Assembly (NCBI GenBank): GCA_021802545.1 | Contig: JAJZRS010000013.1 | Coordinates: 1-64,000, forward strand | Direction: 5' to 3' | DNA: 64,000 bases | Source: Pseudomonadota bacterium | GTDB lineage: Bacteria; Pseudomonadota; Gammaproteobacteria; Burkholderiales; JABEVD01 | Shown: positions 41,311 to 55,801 of the stretch, in pieces | Layout of the letters: each line of letters opens with the position of its first letter | Numbering within the stretch: the first letter of the stretch is position 1 | Notes under the pieces: generated by a model | What the model saw: the letters and a program-made list of their open reading frames with translations, nothing else | Databases searched by the model: none | What the model was told of the DNA's origin: nothing | Program-made: the position numbers and the translations under genes

Positions 41311-42398
41311 CCCAGCTTCACCTCTTCAGACATCGCAGCCAGCATGTCGGCCTGATGCTGCGCCATCAGCGCGCCTGTCAGTTCGAACAGATCGCCGTCC
41401 ATGATCTCTTCGATCTTGTAGAGGGTCAGGTTGATCCTGTGGTCGGTGACGCGCCCCTGCGGGAAATTGTAGGTTCTGATGCGCTCGGAGCGGTCTCCGC
41501 TTCCGACCAGCGATTTTCTTTCCGCAGCCTGCTGCGATTGCTGCGCCGTGATCTGCCTGTCCTTGATCCTTGCCGCAAGCACGGACATCGCCTGCGCCTT
41601 GTTCTTGTGCTGCGACCTGTCGTCCTGGCATTCCACGACGATTCCCGTGGGCAGGTGCGTGATCCTGACTGCGGAATCGGTCTTGTTGATGTGCTGGCCG
41701 CCAGCGCCGCTCGCCCTGAAGGTATCTATCCTGAGCTCTGCCGGATTCAGCACGACCTCGTCGACCGCGTCGGCCTCCGGCAGGATCGCCACCGTGCAGG
41801 CAGAGGTATGGATCCTGCCCTGGGTTTCCGTGGCAGGTACGCGCTGCACGCGGTGCGCGCCCGATTCGAACTTGAGCCTGGAATAGGCGCCATGGCCGAT
41901 GATCTTGGCGATGATCTCCTTGTAGCCGCCGATTTCGCTGTTGCTCTGGGAAATGATTTCCACATTCCAGCGGTTCCGCTCGGCGAATCGGCTGTACATC
42001 CTGAACAAGTCGCCGGCGAAGAGCGCGGATTCGTCGCCGCCCGTTCCCGCCCTGATTTCCAGGAAAATGTTGCGCTCGTCGTTGGGATCCTTGGGAAGCA
42101 GCAGCTTCTGGAGCTCCATATCGATCTTCGCCAACCTTTCGCGTCCGTCGCGCAGTTCAGCTTCGCCGAATTCCCTCATGGCGGGGTCCGACGTCATTTC
42201 CTGGGCAGTCCTGATGTCTCCCTCGCACTCCTCGTATTCGCCGTAAAGCGCGACGACCGGCGCGATTTCGGCATGCTCCCTGGAAAGCTTCCTGTAGTTC
42301 TCCATGTTGCTCGTGGCCGATTCGCTGGAAAGCAGGCGGTCGAGCTCGACAAGTCGCTCGCGCAGGCGCGCGAGCTTGGCTGCGATGGCCTTGTTCAT
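41307..42398 (-). CDS. prfA: Peptide chain release factor 1
   Basis: [47 protein letters not shown] (GGQ). Confidence 0.98.
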   Translation of the reverse strand: MNKAIAAKLARLRERLVELDRLLSSESATSNMENYRKLSREHAEIAPVVALYGEYEECEGDIRTAQEMTSDPAMREFGEAELRDGRERLAKIDMELQKLLLPKDPNDERNIFLEIRAGTGGDESALFAGDLFRMYSRFAERNRWNVEIISQSNSEIGGYKEIIAKIIGHGAYSRLKFESGAHRVQRVPATETQGRIHTSACTVAILPEADAVDEVVLNPAELRIDTFRASGAGGQHINKTDSAVRITHLPTGIVVECQDDRSQHKNKAQAMSVLAARIKDRQITAQQSQQAAERKSLVGSGDRSERIRTYNFPQGRVTDHRINLTLYKIEEIMDGDLFELTGALMAQHQADMLAAMSEEVKLG

Positions 42399-43648
42399 TC
42401 CGAGGGGGGAAGGTGATACAGCCGGTTGACGAGGTCGACGAGGTCGTCCCGTTCATCGGCATTGGCATGGTTCAGCGCATGGCTCGGCACGTGGAGGAAC
42501 TTGTTGGTGAGGCCCACGCTGAGCGATTCGAGAACCTGCTGGGGATCGACGCCCTTGGCCAGGAGCCGCATGGCGCGCTCGAGTTCGTGCCTGCGGTGGC
42601 GCTCCCCGTGGTCGCGCAGCGCCCGGATCGTCGGAACGATTTCCCTGGACTCGAGCCAGTGCATGAAATGGGTGACATTGGAATCGATGATCACTTCGGC
42701 CTGGGCGACCGCGCTTTGCCTGGAATTGAGCCCTTCCCTGACCAGGCCGGCCAGATCGTCGACGGTGTAGAGGAAAACGTCGTCGAGCTCGCCGACTTCG
42801 GGCTCGATGTCTCGGGGAACGGCCAAGTCGACCATGAAGATCGGCCTGTGCTTTCTCGCCTTGATCGCGCGTTCGACCATGCCCTTGCCGAGGATGGGAA
42901 GCTGGCTCGCAGTGGAGGTGACGATGATGTCGTTCTCTGCCAGATGGTCGGGCAGTTCGTTCAGGGTGATGCCTGTTCCGTTGAACCGGGCGGCCAGTTG
43001 CTTGGCGCGCTCGAGCGTCCTGTTCGCCACGGTGATCTTTTTCGGATTATGCGCGGAAAAATGCATCGCATTGAGCTCGATCATCTCGCCTGCGCCGATG
43101 AAGAGCACGTTCTGGTCCGAAATCGAGGGGAAGATGCGCTCGGCGAGCCGCACTGCCGCCGCAGCCATCGAAACCGAGCTCGATCCGATCGAAGTCTGGC
43201 TCCTGACTTCCTTGGCGACGGAAAACGTCCGCTGGAAGAGCTTGTGGAGCAAAAAGCCCAATGTGCCCGCCTGCTCGGCGGAATTGACGGCCTGCTTGAA
43301 CTGGCCCAGGATCTGCGGCTCCCCGATGACCATCGAATCGAGCCCGCTCGCCACCCTGAAGGCATGCTTGACCGCTTCCCCTCTCGGGAAACTATAGACA
43401 TACGGGGCGATGTACTGGGTTTTCAGGTGATGGTAATCGGCAAGCCAGTCGATCGCCGGAGCGGGATCGGGCGCATTGCAGTAGATTTCGGTCCTGTTGC
43501 AGGTCGAAATGATCGCCGCTTCCTTGACCCGGCTGCTTCCAACGAGATCGCGCAGGGCATCCCCCATGATTTCGGGCTGGAATGCGACCTTTTCCCGCAC
43601 GTCGACGGGCGCTGTCTGGTGGTTGATGCCGAAAGCGTGTAACTGCAT
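42395..43648 (-). CDS. hemA: Glutamyl-tRNA reductase
   Basis: [40 protein letters not shown]. Confidence 0.98.
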   Translation of the reverse strand: MQLHAFGINHQTAPVDVREKVAFQPEIMGDALRDLVGSSRVKEAAIISTCNRTEIYCNAPDPAPAIDWLADYHHLKTQYIAPYVYSFPRGEAVKHAFRVASGLDSMVIGEPQILGQFKQAVNSAEQAGTLGFLLHKLFQRTFSVAKEVRSQTSIGSSSVSMAAAAVRLAERIFPSISDQNVLFIGAGEMIELNAMHFSAHNPKKITVANRTLERAKQLAARFNGTGITLNELPDHLAENDIIVTSTASQLPILGKGMVERAIKARKHRPIFMVDLAVPRDIEPEVGELDDVFLYTVDDLAGLVREGLNSRQSAVAQAEVIIDSNVTHFMHWLESREIVPTIRALRDHGERHRRHELERAMRLLAKGVDPQQVLESLSVGLTNKFLHVPSHALNHANADERDDLVDLVNRLYHLPPSE

Positions 43649-43703
43649 GTTAGGTGCGTCTGATCAAACCCGAGCCAAAACGCTCATTGTAACATGGGAA
43701 ATA

Positions 43704-44555
43704 TCAAGAACATGCGATATTCTGCTGCACTTTTCCCGGCGCATCAAGAATCGAGGCATATTCAGCAAAACTTTTGATATCCAGCTTCCCTTTTAAGTTC
43801 AAAAAAGCCCTGTTCAGCGCCGCTTTCCTCTCGAACATTTTTTTCAACGAACCGACCTTCGAAGGGCAGAATCCGAAATCGGAATGCTCGAGCCTCTTCA
43901 ATATCGCCGAATAGGCTTCATCCGCGTGCAGGCAGCTTTCCTCGGAACAAGAAACCGAACCGCTCCTGACCCTGTAATCCATCATCGGCTCGTTCAGGAC
44001 GGGAACATGGGAAATTTGAGAAATCGCCCTGAGATTGAACAAGACGTCTTCAGCGAACGGGATATCCTCGTCCCATTCGCCGACCAGGGATCTTCTGCAC
44101 AGCGGAAAGACCGGGTGGTTCAGATCCAGCGCATCCTCGAAATCGAGTCTTTTCCTTTTGAGGTCGAAAAGGAGGGCGATCTGGCGCCCTTTTTCGTAAT
44201 CGAGGATGCGCATGTTGTCGAGCGCCATGCCGTCCTTCATGGCCAGCGGAACGAGACGCGCGAGCCGCTCGGGATGGAAAAGGTCGTCTGCATCCAGGTG
44301 GGCGACGAGCTCCCCTCTTGCGTGGAAAAGGCCTGAATTTCTCGCGGCCGCAGGGCCTGAAGCGGGGCGCGGGCTTCTGAAAAACCTGATCCTTTCGTCC
44401 GTCGGCAGAAGATGCCTGTAGTCTTCCCAATCGTCGCTCACGACGATCAGCTCCCAATCCAGGTAGGTCTGCCCGACCAGGCTCGCCGCGGCTTCATGCA
44501 GATGGCTCTGCGCGTCGTATGCAGGCATGATGACGCTGACGAGCGGGCGAGCCAT
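43704..44555 (-). CDS. Family 2 glycosyltransferase
   Basis: PLVSVIMPAYDAQSHLHEAAASLVGQTYLDWELIVVSDD, LVAHLDADDLFHPERL. Confidence 0.9.
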   Translation of the reverse strand: MARPLVSVIMPAYDAQSHLHEAAASLVGQTYLDWELIVVSDDWEDYRHLLPTDERIRFFRSPRPASGPAAARNSGLFHARGELVAHLDADDLFHPERLARLVPLAMKDGMALDNMRILDYEKGRQIALLFDLKRKRLDFEDALDLNHPVFPLCRRSLVGEWDEDIPFAEDVLFNLRAISQISHVPVLNEPMMDYRVRSGSVSCSEESCLHADEAYSAILKRLEHSDFGFCPSKVGSLKKMFERKAALNRAFLNLKGKLDIKSFAEYASILDAPGKVQQNIACS

Positions 44556-44558
44556 GGA

Positions 44559-44963
44559 TCAGCCCAGCGCTTCCCTGAGCCTGGACTCGAGAATCTGGCG
44601 CCATCCGGGCGCCTGTGGGACGGATTCGGGTCTCAATGCATGCCCCCATATCGGGTTGGGGAAATGCCTGTCGCCCGTGAATCTGGGAATGACATGCCAG
44701 TGCAGATGGGGAATGACGTTGCCCAGGCTGGCCAGATTGACCTTGTCCGGGGCGAGCACGTCTCTCACCGCTTCCTCGACGAAAAAAACCACCTTCATCA
44801 GGGCCATGCGCTCATCCATCGGAAGATCGGTCATCTCGGCGACATGCCGGTTGAGTATCACCCTGCAAAAGCCGGGGTAGTCCCCGTCCTCGACAAGGAC
44901 CACCCGGCACAATCCGTTCTGCCAGACGAGGTCTCCCCCCGTCTTTTCGCAAAGCTCGCACAT
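44559..44963 (-). CDS. HIT family protein
   Basis: FCRVILNRHVAEMTDLP, GNVIPHLHWHVIPRFTGD (HxHxH variant). Confidence 0.92.
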   Translation of the reverse strand: MCELCEKTGGDLVWQNGLCRVVLVEDGDYPGFCRVILNRHVAEMTDLPMDERMALMKVVFFVEEAVRDVLAPDKVNLASLGNVIPHLHWHVIPRFTGDRHFPNPIWGHALRPESVPQAPGWRQILESRLREALG

Positions 44964-47900
44964 CAGAGCAGGACCCGCTCGATGCCACCCTTATTGGCTT
45001 TTTCCACGTAATCCGCCATCCAGTTCTCCCCGAGGAGGTGACGCGCCATTTCGACGACGATGTAATCCGCCGTGATCCCAACGTCCTCATTATAGCGGGA
45101 AAGACCCTGCAGGCAAGACGGACAGGAAGTCAGCACCTTGACGGGTTCGCTGGATCCCGCAACCTGTTTCGCGATCTCTTCCTGCTTTCTGAATCTCACC
45201 TGGGTCGAAATGTCGGGTCTCGTGACCGCAAGCGTACCCGCCTCTCCGCAGCAGCGTTCGCTCAAGGAGACGGATTTTCCGACGAGTTCGCTCGCGACAC
45301 GCAGGGGCTCGTAGGTCTTCATGGGCGCATGGCATGGATCGTGGTAGAGATAGCGCACCCCTTCGACGCCTTCCAGCTTCACTCCCTTCTCGAGCAGATA
45401 TTCGTGGATGTCGAGCAACCTGCATTCAGGAAAAATCTTTCCGAACTCGTATTTCTGGAGCTGATCCATGCAGGTTCCGCAGGACACGATGACGGTCTTG
45501 ATGTCGAGATAATTCAGCGTGTTGGCGACGCGATGAAAGAGCACGCGGTTCTTCGTGATGATCTCCTGGCCGACCTCTCCTTCGCCTGCCGAAGTCTGGG
45601 GATAGCCGCAGCAAAGATAGCCCGGGGGAAGCACGGTCTGGGCGCCGATCTCGAAAAGCATCGCCTGGGTGGCCAGCCCCACCTGGCTGAAGAGCCGCTC
45701 CGAACCGCAGCCCGGGAAATAGAATACCGTATCCGAATCCTCGTTCACCTTGGCCGCATTGCGGATCACCGGGACGATCTTGTCGTCCTCGATGTCGAGC
45801 AGCGCGCGGGAAGTCTTCTTCGGCAGCTTGCCGGGCATCGGCTTGTTGAGGAAATGGATCACCTGGGCCTGTATCGGCGGGCGCCCGACGGTTGCGGGAG
45901 GATGCAGCGCCTGTTTCTGGATCAACCCCATTCTTTTGGCGATGCCGTGCCCCAGGCGCTGCAGCCTGTATCCCCAATCGACCATGAGCTTGCGCGTCAT
46001 GGCTATCGTCTCCGGATCGGTCGCAGTGAGGAAGAACATGGCGGCCTGGGTGCCCGGGCTCGTTTTCTTCTTGCCCATTCTCCTCAGGAAATTGCGCATC
46101 ATGATCGAAACGTCGCCGAAATCGATCTTGACCGGGCAGGGATTCGCGCACTTGTGGCAGACGGTGCAATGGTCGGCCACGTCGCAGAATTCGTCGAAAT
46201 GCCTGAACGACACCCCGCGCCGGGTCTGCTCCTCGTACAGGAAGGCCTCGACCAGAAGGCTCGTTCCCAGTATCTTGTTCCTCGGGCTGTAGAGCAGATT
46301 GGCGCGCGGCACATGCGTGTTGCAGACCGGCTTGCATTTGCCGCAGCGCAGGCAGTCCTTGATCGAATCCGATATCTTCCCGATCTCGCTCTGCTCGAGA
46401 ATCAGGCTCTCCAGTTCGAGCAGGTTGAAGCTCGGCGTATAGGCGTTTCCAAGGTCCGAACCTGCGATCAGCTTTCCCTTGTTGAAGCGCCCATGCGGGT
46501 CGACCTTGGCCTTGTATGCGGAAAAAGGCTCGAGCTCTCCTGGCTCGAGAAACTCGATTTTCGTGATGCCGATGCCGTGTTCGCCTGAAATCACCCCGTC
46601 AAGCTGCTTGGCGAGCGCCATGATCCTGGCCACCGCCTCGTTCGCTTCCTGCAGCATGGCATAGTCGTCCGAATTGACAGGTATGTTGGTGTGCACATTG
46701 CCGTCGCCCGCATGCATGTGCAGCGCGACGAAAACGCGCGACTTCAGTATCCTGGCATGGACCGCATCGCATTCCTCGAGTATCTTCTGGTAGACCCTGC
46801 CCGAAAAGATCTGGTGCAGCCTCGCGCGGACTTCGCTTTTCCAGGAAACCCTGACCTGGTGCGACTGGACGGCCCTGAAAGTGGCTTCGACCGAAAGGCC
46901 TTCAAGCAGCGCAGCCCAGCGTATCCTCGTATCGATGATGAGCGCCTTGGCCTGCTCCACCTTGTCTCCGAGAAGCTCCCCTGCGTCGATTTTCTCTTCG
47001 TCCAGCACAAGCGCGAATTTCTCTTCGAAGCGCTCTGCAAGGGCATCCAGCAGGCCGAGCTTGTTCTTGATCGAAAGCTCGATATTGATCCGTTCGATGC
47101 CGTCTGAATATTCGCCCAGCCTGCCCAAGGGGATCACCACGTCCTCGTTGATCTTGAAGGCATTGGTGTGCTTGGCGATCGCAGCCGTGCGCGCCCGGTC
47201 GAGCCAGAATTTCTTTCTCGCTTCAGCCGTCACGGCGATCGCGCCTTCCCCGCCCCTGGCGTTGGCCAGCTTCACCACGTATGATGCGGCGATTGAAACG
47301 GCTTCTTCTTCCTCCCCCACGATGTCCGCGATCAGCACCATCTTGGGCAGGATAGATCTGGATTTGGTCGAATAGCCCACTGCCTTCAGATAGCGCGCAT
47401 CCAGATGCTCGAGGCCTGCAAGGGTCGCCTTTTCATTGGCATCGAGATAATCCTTGATCTCGACGATGGCGGGCACCGCCTCCCTGATTTCGGAAAAGAA
47501 TTCGAGACAAACCGTCCTCGTGCAGCTGGGCAGCTTGTGCAGGATGAATCGGGCTGAGGTGATGATGCCGTCGCACCCTTCCTTCTGTATGCCGGGAAGG
47601 CCAGAAAGGAACTTGTCCGTGACGTCCTTTCCGAGCCCTTCCTTCCTGAATTTCCTGCCTTCGATCTCGAGGATTTCAGGCTCCTTGAGCAGCGTCTTGC
47701 CGTCCCGTGCATAGCGGCTGACCCTGAACCGGGCCATTGCAATGTCGTGGATCTTGCCCAGGTTGTGGTCGAGCCGTTCGATCTCCATCCAGTTCGCATC
47801 CGGGTCGACCATCTTCCATGAAGCGAGATTGTCGAGCGCCGTTCCCCAGAGCACCGCCTTTTTCCCGCCCGCATTCATGGCGACATTGCCCCCGATGCAT

Positions 47901-48709
47901 GAAGCATCGGCGGACGTGGGATCGACCGCGAAGACGTATCCTGAATCTTCGGCCCTGTCCATCACGCGCCGCGTCACCACCCCTGCGCCGCAGGAAATGG
48001 TCGGCACTTCCGCCTCCAGCCCCGGAAGCTTCAGCATTTCCACGCTGCCCAGGCTTTCGAGTTTTTCCGTGTTGATCACGGCAGAGCGCCGGGTCAATGG
48101 AACGGCGCCGCCCGTATAGCCCGTCCCGCCGCCCCGCGGAATGATGGTGAGCTCGAGCTCGATGCATGCGGAGACCAGATTCGCCACTTCCGCCTCGACA
48201 TCCGGGCTGATCACGACGAAGGGGTATTCGACGCGCCAGTCCGTCGCATCGGTGACATGGGATACCCTCGCCAGGCCGTCGAAGGCGATGTTGTCGCGCC
48301 GGGTATATTTCGAAAGCAGCTTCAGCGCACGGCGCCTCAGCTTCAATGTTTCCTCGAATTCCGCCTCGAATGCGTTCACGGCCAGATGCGCCTTCTCGAG
48401 CAGGAACCTGACCTTCTCGTTTTCCTGGCGCCGCTCTTCGATCGCGGAAAGCCTGTGCCTCAGCGCGTGCACGAGCGCAGCCCTTCTTTCGTTGTTCGAA
48501 AGAAGATCGTCCTGCAGATAGGGATTCCTCGACACCACCCAAATGTCGCCCATCACCTCGTAGAGCATGCGCGCCGAGCGTCCGGTCACGCGTTCAATCC
48601 TGAGTTCGTTCAGCGTTTCCCAGGCGTCAACCCCGAGCAGCCTGATGACGATTTCGCGGTCAGAAAAGGAGGTGTAATTGTAGGGAATTTCCCTCAGTCT
48701 TGCGCTCAT
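44963..48709 (-). CDS. Giant FAD-linked oxidase / Fe-S oxidoreductase (DUF3683-type fusion)
   Basis: 1248 aa: N-terminal DUF3683-like region, FAD-binding [43 protein letters not shown], ferredoxin [11 protein letters not shown]...[12 protein letters not shown], two CCG-type motifs. Confidence 0.9.
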   Translation of the reverse strand: MSARLREIPYNYTSFSDREIVIRLLGVDAWETLNELRIERVTGRSARMLYEVMGDIWVVSRNPYLQDDLLSNNERRAALVHALRHRLSAIEERRQENEKVRFLLEKAHLAVNAFEAEFEETLKLRRRALKLLSKYTRRDNIAFDGLARVSHVTDATDWRVEYPFVVISPDVEAEVANLVSACIELELTIIPRGGGTGYTGGAVPLTRRSAVINTEKLESLGSVEMLKLPGLEAEVPTISCGAGVVTRRVMDRAEDSGYVFAVDPTSADASCIGGNVAMNAGGKKAVLWGTALDNLASWKMVDPDANWMEIERLDHNLGKIHDIAMARFRVSRYARDGKTLLKEPEILEIEGRKFRKEGLGKDVTDKFLSGLPGIQKEGCDGIITSARFILHKLPSCTRTVCLEFFSEIREAVPAIVEIKDYLDANEKATLAGLEHLDARYLKAVGYSTKSRSILPKMVLIADIVGEEEEAVSIAASYVVKLANARGGEGAIAVTAEARKKFWLDRARTAAIAKHTNAFKINEDVVIPLGRLGEYSDGIERINIELSIKNKLGLLDALAERFEEKFALVLDEEKIDAGELLGDKVEQAKALIIDTRIRWAALLEGLSVEATFRAVQSHQVRVSWKSEVRARLHQIFSGRVYQKILEECDAVHARILKSRVFVALHMHAGDGNVHTNIPVNSDDYAMLQEANEAVARIMALAKQLDGVISGEHGIGITKIEFLEPGELEPFSAYKAKVDPHGRFNKGKLIAGSDLGNAYTPSFNLLELESLILEQSEIGKISDSIKDCLRCGKCKPVCNTHVPRANLLYSPRNKILGTSLLVEAFLYEEQTRRGVSFRHFDEFCDVADHCTVCHKCANPCPVKIDFGDVSIMMRNFLRRMGKKKTSPGTQAAMFFLTATDPETIAMTRKLMVDWGYRLQRLGHGIAKRMGLIQKQALHPPATVGRPPIQAQVIHFLNKPMPGKLPKKTSRALLDIEDDKIVPVIRNAAKVNEDSDTVFYFPGCGSERLFSQVGLATQAMLFEIGAQTVLPPGYLCCGYPQTSAGEGEVGQEIITKNRVLFHRVANTLNYLDIKTVIVSCGTCMDQLQKYEFGKIFPECRLLDIHEYLLEKGVKLEGVEGVRYLYHDPCHAPMKTYEPLRVASELVGKSVSLSERCCGEAGTLAVTRPDISTQVRFRKQEEIAKQVAGSSEPVKVLTSCPSCLQGLSRYNEDVGITADYIVVEMARHLLGENWMADYVEKANKGGIERVLL

Positions 48710-48715
48710 GGCGAC

Positions 48716-50419
48716 TCATTGCTTGCGCGGCATGTAGAGATCGGTAATGCTGCCGAGATGGATTTCCGATGCGAACATCGGCGTCTCGGAAAGCGTCGGA
48801 TGGGGATGGATCGTGAGCGCGATGTCTTCCGCGTCAGCGCCCATTTCGAGAGCGAGCACCATCTCTGCGATGAGCTCCCCTGCATTGGTGCCGACCATTC
48901 CCGCCCCGAGCAGCCTCCCGGTATCCTTTGCGAAAAGCAGCTTGGTCATGCCCTCGTCTCGTCCAGTCGAGAGCGAGCGCCCGCTGGCAGCCCAGGGAAA
49001 GGCGGCTTTCTCGTATTCGATTCCCTTTTCCTTCGCTTCCCTTTCGGTCAGCCCCATCCAGGCGACTTCCGGATCGGTGTAGGCGACGGAAGGAATGGTG
49101 AGCGCATCGAAATAGGCCTTGTGTCCCGCGATGGTCTCAGCTGCGATCTTGGCTTCATAGGTCGCCTTGTGGGCGAGCATGGGTTCCCCGACGATGTCGC
49201 CGATGGCGAAAATGTTGGGCACGTTCGTCCTGCCCTGCTTGTCGACGGGGATGTAGCCGCGCTCGTCGACATGGATCCCTGCATTCTCCGCGCCGATCAG
49301 CTTTCCGTTGGGGCGGCGCCCCACCGCCATCAGGATCCTGTCGAATACCTGGGGCTCCATCGGTTTTTCGCCCTCGAAATGGACCTTGATGCCATCTGCA
49401 AGAGCCTCCATCTTCGACACCTTCGTCTTCAGGAGGATGGCTTCGTAGCGCTTCTCGATGTGCTTGTGAAGCGGCTTGACGATGTCCGCATCCGCCCCGG
49501 GAATCAATGAATCCATCAATTCTACGACAGTGATCTTCGAGCCCAGCGCGCTGTAGACGGCAGCCATCTCGAGCCCGATGATGCCGCCTCCCACGACGAG
49601 CATTCTTTCGGGCACCGACTCCAGGGCAAGCGCGCCGGTCGAATCGATGATCCTGGGGTCCTCGTAGGGAAAGCCGGGGATTTTGGCGACGCTGGATCCA
49701 GCAGCGATGATCGCGTTGTCGAAGGAAATCGTCTTCGGCCCCTCATCGGTTGCGACTTCGATCGAATGGCTGGTGAGGAATTTCCCCTCTCCTCTCACCA
49801 CTTTCACCTTCCTCTGCTTGGCCAGCCCCGAAAGCCCGCGGGTCAGTTTTCCGACCACGCTGCTCTTCCACTGTCTGACCGCATCGATGTCGATCTTCGG
49901 CTTGCCGAAAGAGATGCCGTGCGCGCTCACTTCCTCGGCCTCGGTGATGACCTTGGCCACATGGAGCAGCGCCTTGGAAGGGATGCAGCCCACGTTCAGG
50001 CAGACGCCGCCCAGGGTCGCATGACGCTCGATGAGGATCACGCTCTTTCCGAGGTCGGCCGCCCTGAAGGCCGCCGTGTAGCCGCCGGGGCCAGATCCCA
50101 GGACAAGCACTTCGACATGAAGCTCGGCTCGCTCGGTTTGCGCAGTAGGCGCTTCAGCGGGCGCGGCCGCTTCCTGCGATGATTCGGTTTCCATGAACAG
50201 GAGGAGCGAACCCTCGGAGACGAGGTCCCCCACCTTGACCAGCACTTCCTTGACGATGCCAGCGTAGGGGGAGGGCACGTCGATCGTCGCCTTGTCCGAT
50301 TCGAGCGTGACGAGGCATGCGTCCTTTTCTATTCTTTCGCCGGCTTTCACCGCCACTTCGATGATGGCGACATCCTTGAAATTGCCGATCCCCGGCACCT
50401 TGACTTCCATTTTTCCCAT
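48716..50419 (-). CDS. lpdA: Dihydrolipoyl dehydrogenase with N-terminal lipoyl domain
   Basis: Lipoyl motif LVTLESDKATIDVPSPYAGIVKEV; FAD/NAD motifs LGSGPGGYTAAFRAADLG, GGVCLNVGCIPSKALLH. Confidence 0.95.
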   Translation of the reverse strand: MGKMEVKVPGIGNFKDVAIIEVAVKAGERIEKDACLVTLESDKATIDVPSPYAGIVKEVLVKVGDLVSEGSLLLFMETESSQEAAAPAEAPTAQTERAELHVEVLVLGSGPGGYTAAFRAADLGKSVILIERHATLGGVCLNVGCIPSKALLHVAKVITEAEEVSAHGISFGKPKIDIDAVRQWKSSVVGKLTRGLSGLAKQRKVKVVRGEGKFLTSHSIEVATDEGPKTISFDNAIIAAGSSVAKIPGFPYEDPRIIDSTGALALESVPERMLVVGGGIIGLEMAAVYSALGSKITVVELMDSLIPGADADIVKPLHKHIEKRYEAILLKTKVSKMEALADGIKVHFEGEKPMEPQVFDRILMAVGRRPNGKLIGAENAGIHVDERGYIPVDKQGRTNVPNIFAIGDIVGEPMLAHKATYEAKIAAETIAGHKAYFDALTIPSVAYTDPEVAWMGLTEREAKEKGIEYEKAAFPWAASGRSLSTGRDEGMTKLLFAKDTGRLLGAGMVGTNAGELIAEMVLALEMGADAEDIALTIHPHPTLSETPMFASEIHLGSITDLYMPRKQ

Positions 50420-50432
50420 CCTGTTCTCCTTG

Positions 50433-51689
50433 TCAGGTCCTGACCTGCCCGTCGCCCAGGACTATGAATTTCTGGCTGGTCAGCCCTTCCAGACCGACCG
50501 GCCCTCTCGCATGAAGCTTGTCGGTCGAAATGCCGATCTCCGCCCCCAGCCCGTATTCGAACCCGTCCGCAAAGCGGGTCGATGCGTTCACCATGACCGA
50601 ACTCGAATCGACTTCCCTGAGGAAGCGCCGGGCTTTCGAATAGTCCTCAGTGACGATGGCATCGGTATGCTGGGAACCGTAAAGTGCGATATGGTCCATC
50701 GCCTCGTCGAGGTCCTTCACGACGCGCACGCTCAGTATCGGGGCGAGATATTCGGTTCCCCAGTCTTCCTCGGTCGCCGCCTTCATCTCGCGAATGATGC
50801 TCCTCGCAGCCTCGTCCCCACGCAGCTCGACCCCTTTTTTCAGGTAGATCTCGCAAAGCGGAGGCAGGATTTTCCCGGCCACGGATGATGCCACGAGCAA
50901 GGTTTCCATCGTGTTGCAGGTGCCGTAGCGCTGGGTCTTGGCATTGTCCGCTATCCTCAAGGCCTTGTCGAAATCGGCATCGTCGTCGATGTAGACATGG
51001 CAGACGCCGTCGAGATGCTTGATCACGGGAATCGTGGCCTCGTTGGAAATGCGTTCTATCAGCCCTTTGCCGCCCCTCGGGACGATGACGTCGACATGGC
51101 TCTTCATCGTGATCAGCTCGCCGACAGCCGCCCTGTCCGACGTCTCGATCACCTGGACAGCCGATTCCGGAAGGCCAGCAGTCCTCAATCCCTCGTGAAC
51201 CAGTGACGCAATCGCCTGGTTGCAATGCAATGCCTCGGAGCCGCCGCGCAAAATGGCTGCATTGCCTGACTTGAGGCAGAGCCCTGCAGCGTCAGCCGTC
51301 ACGTTGGGCCTCGCCTCATAGATGATGCCGATCACGCCCAGGGGAACGCGCATTTTTCCCACCTGGATGCCCGAAGGGCGGAATTTGAGGTCGCTGATCT
51401 CGCCGACCGGATCGGGTAGGGATGCGATCTGCAGAAGTCCTTCGCTCATCGCAGCGACGCCTTTGGCGGACAGGGTCAGGCGGTCGATGAAAGCGGGCTC
51501 GAGCCCTTTTCTTTTCGCTTCCTCCAGGTCCATGGCATTCGCCGCCAAAAGGCGGCCCGTCTCGCGTGAAATGGCCTGGGCGATGGCTTCCAGCGCCCTG
51601 TTCTTGGCCGCAGTATCCGCCCTCGCCATCAGCCTGGAGGCGGCCCTCGCCCCCCTGCCGACGCCATCCATGTAGCGCTTGATGTCCAT
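50433..51689 (-). CDS. proA: Gamma-glutamyl phosphate reductase
   Basis: [50 protein letters not shown]. Confidence 0.97.
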   Translation of the reverse strand: MDIKRYMDGVGRGARAASRLMARADTAAKNRALEAIAQAISRETGRLLAANAMDLEEAKRKGLEPAFIDRLTLSAKGVAAMSEGLLQIASLPDPVGEISDLKFRPSGIQVGKMRVPLGVIGIIYEARPNVTADAAGLCLKSGNAAILRGGSEALHCNQAIASLVHEGLRTAGLPESAVQVIETSDRAAVGELITMKSHVDVIVPRGGKGLIERISNEATIPVIKHLDGVCHVYIDDDADFDKALRIADNAKTQRYGTCNTMETLLVASSVAGKILPPLCEIYLKKGVELRGDEAARSIIREMKAATEEDWGTEYLAPILSVRVVKDLDEAMDHIALYGSQHTDAIVTEDYSKARRFLREVDSSSVMVNASTRFADGFEYGLGAEIGISTDKLHARGPVGLEGLTSQKFIVLGDGQVRT

Positions 51690-51717
51690 ATGAGGAACCC
51701 CGGTAAAATGGGGTATT

Positions 51718-52734
51718 TTATCCGTTTTTGGGCTGCGCTGCGAAATTCACCCCGAGCTGGAGCAGTTCGTCCCAGACATTGCCCTTCCGCAAGCCCTTGA
51801 TCATCTGGTCGATCTGCGCCGCGCGCAAGAGCATTTCCTCTAGGAGACGGACTCCCGCCTGCCTGCAAGCCCGGAGGACGAGCGCCTGCCTCGTTCCCCA
51901 AAGACGCGCTTCCCGCAATACCTGGGCCTGCGGCCTGCCGGCCTTCATTCCCGCCTTGACCCTGATCATCGCCCTGATTTCGTCGGTCAGCTGCCAGAGC
52001 ACGAGGGTTTCCGCCACCCCTTCCCCCTTGAGCCCTTCGAGGATTTTCGCAAAACGCACCGAATCGAAACCCAGCATGGCTTCCCCGAGCTGAAAGATGT
52101 CGTAGCGCGCGACATCCAGCACTGCGTTTTTCGCGTCACCGAAGGAAATCTTCCCTTCGGGATAGAGCAGACCGATCTTCTGGATTTCCTGGTGCGCGGC
52201 GAGCAGATTGCCTTCCACGCTGTCGGCGATGAATTGCAGCGTTTCCCTGTCCGCCTGCTGATTTTGCCTGGCGAGCCTGCCTGAAATCCATTCGGGCAGC
52301 GCAGCTCTTTCCACCGTATTGGCCGAAACGGATACGCCAGCCTTTTCAAGCGCCTCGAACCATTTCGAGGAAAGCGTCTGCCTGTCGAGCTTGGGCAGGG
52401 TGATCAGGGTCAGGACGTCAGGTTGAAGCGATTCGCAATAGGACTGCAGCGCCTGCCCGCCTTCGACCCCGACCTTGCCCGACGGGATTCTGAGATCGAC
52501 GAGCTTTTGCGCGCAGAAAAGGGAAAGGCTGCGCGATGCATCCAGAAGCGACCCCCAGTCGAATCCCTGCTCGACGGTCAATATCTCCCTTTCGAGAAAG
52601 CCTCCCTTCCTGGCGGCGACACGGATCGCATCGGCCGACTCGACCAGGATCAGCGGCGCATCGCCATGCAGCACGTAAAGGGGCTTGAGCCCGGCCTTGA
52701 GATGCTCGGAGAGCCTCCCGCTATCGATTCTCAT
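51718..52734 (-). CDS. holA: DNA polymerase III delta subunit
   Basis: [31 protein letters not shown]; between lptE and proA. Start could be 52752; 52734 (MRIDSGRL) preferred. Confidence 0.93.
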   Translation of the reverse strand: MRIDSGRLSEHLKAGLKPLYVLHGDAPLILVESADAIRVAARKGGFLEREILTVEQGFDWGSLLDASRSLSLFCAQKLVDLRIPSGKVGVEGGQALQSYCESLQPDVLTLITLPKLDRQTLSSKWFEALEKAGVSVSANTVERAALPEWISGRLARQNQQADRETLQFIADSVEGNLLAAHQEIQKIGLLYPEGKISFGDAKNAVLDVARYDIFQLGEAMLGFDSVRFAKILEGLKGEGVAETLVLWQLTDEIRAMIRVKAGMKAGRPQAQVLREARLWGTRQALVLRACRQAGVRLLEEMLLRAAQIDQMIKGLRKGNVWDELLQLGVNFAAQPKNG

Positions 52735-53209
52735 CGAGCCTGACTGCGGCAAGGCGTCTGACGATCTGATCTGCCGCGTCCTGACGCATGTTCCTGTAGA
52801 GCAGGCTGGCTTCGCTCTCTTTCGCCAGGATCTCGGAAATGTCGTAGCTCATGAGCCGGGTGAGGAAAAGCTCGCTCCTGGGGATCACCACCTCGCCTTT
52901 CGGATCGAGCAGCCTGAACGCCACCTTGTAGCGCAGCTGATATTCCCTCACCTGCCCCGTTGCATCCAGGGAAAGGATGATCCTGTCGTTCACTTCGCTC
53001 AGTATCTGCAGCCTGTATGAAACCTTGTCGGGCGCGCCTGCCACCCTGGCTTCGCTCCCTTCCCTGATCAAGCGCGTCAAGGCAAGCGCGAGCTGCGACT
53101 CTTCAGGCGATATCGCTATGCTCTCGAAGGGAAGCTTCTGCTCGCCGCGCAGATGGAATCCGCATGAGGCGAGCGTCAGCAGCAGAAAAATGGCCAGGAG
53201 TCTGCGCAT
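52721..53209 (-). CDS. lptE: LPS-assembly lipoprotein LptE
   Basis: Lipobox LLTLASCGFHLRGEQKLPF; between leuS and holA. Confidence 0.92.
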   Translation of the reverse strand: MRRLLAIFLLLTLASCGFHLRGEQKLPFESIAISPEESQLALALTRLIREGSEARVAGAPDKVSYRLQILSEVNDRIILSLDATGQVREYQLRYKVAFRLLDPKGEVVIPRSELFLTRLMSYDISEILAKESEASLLYRNMRQDAADQIVRRLAAVRLDENR

Positions 53210-53210
53210 G

Positions 53211-55676
<2,466 letters not shown>

Positions 55677-55801
55677 TTATATGTCGAACTCGGGATTATA
55701 ACTCGCGGCAACGGCTTTTAGGTGGGACGGCCTGTCTTAAATCGGCGCATTCTGTTAAAGTACGCGATTGTTAAAGATTTCAACAGTTCAGGAGGAATAA
55801 C

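Noticed and set aside
45038-46588. 516-aa plus-strand ORF opposite the FAD/Fe-S oxidoreductase
   Set aside because: Shadow ORF; composition consistent with reverse-strand translation of the real gene.
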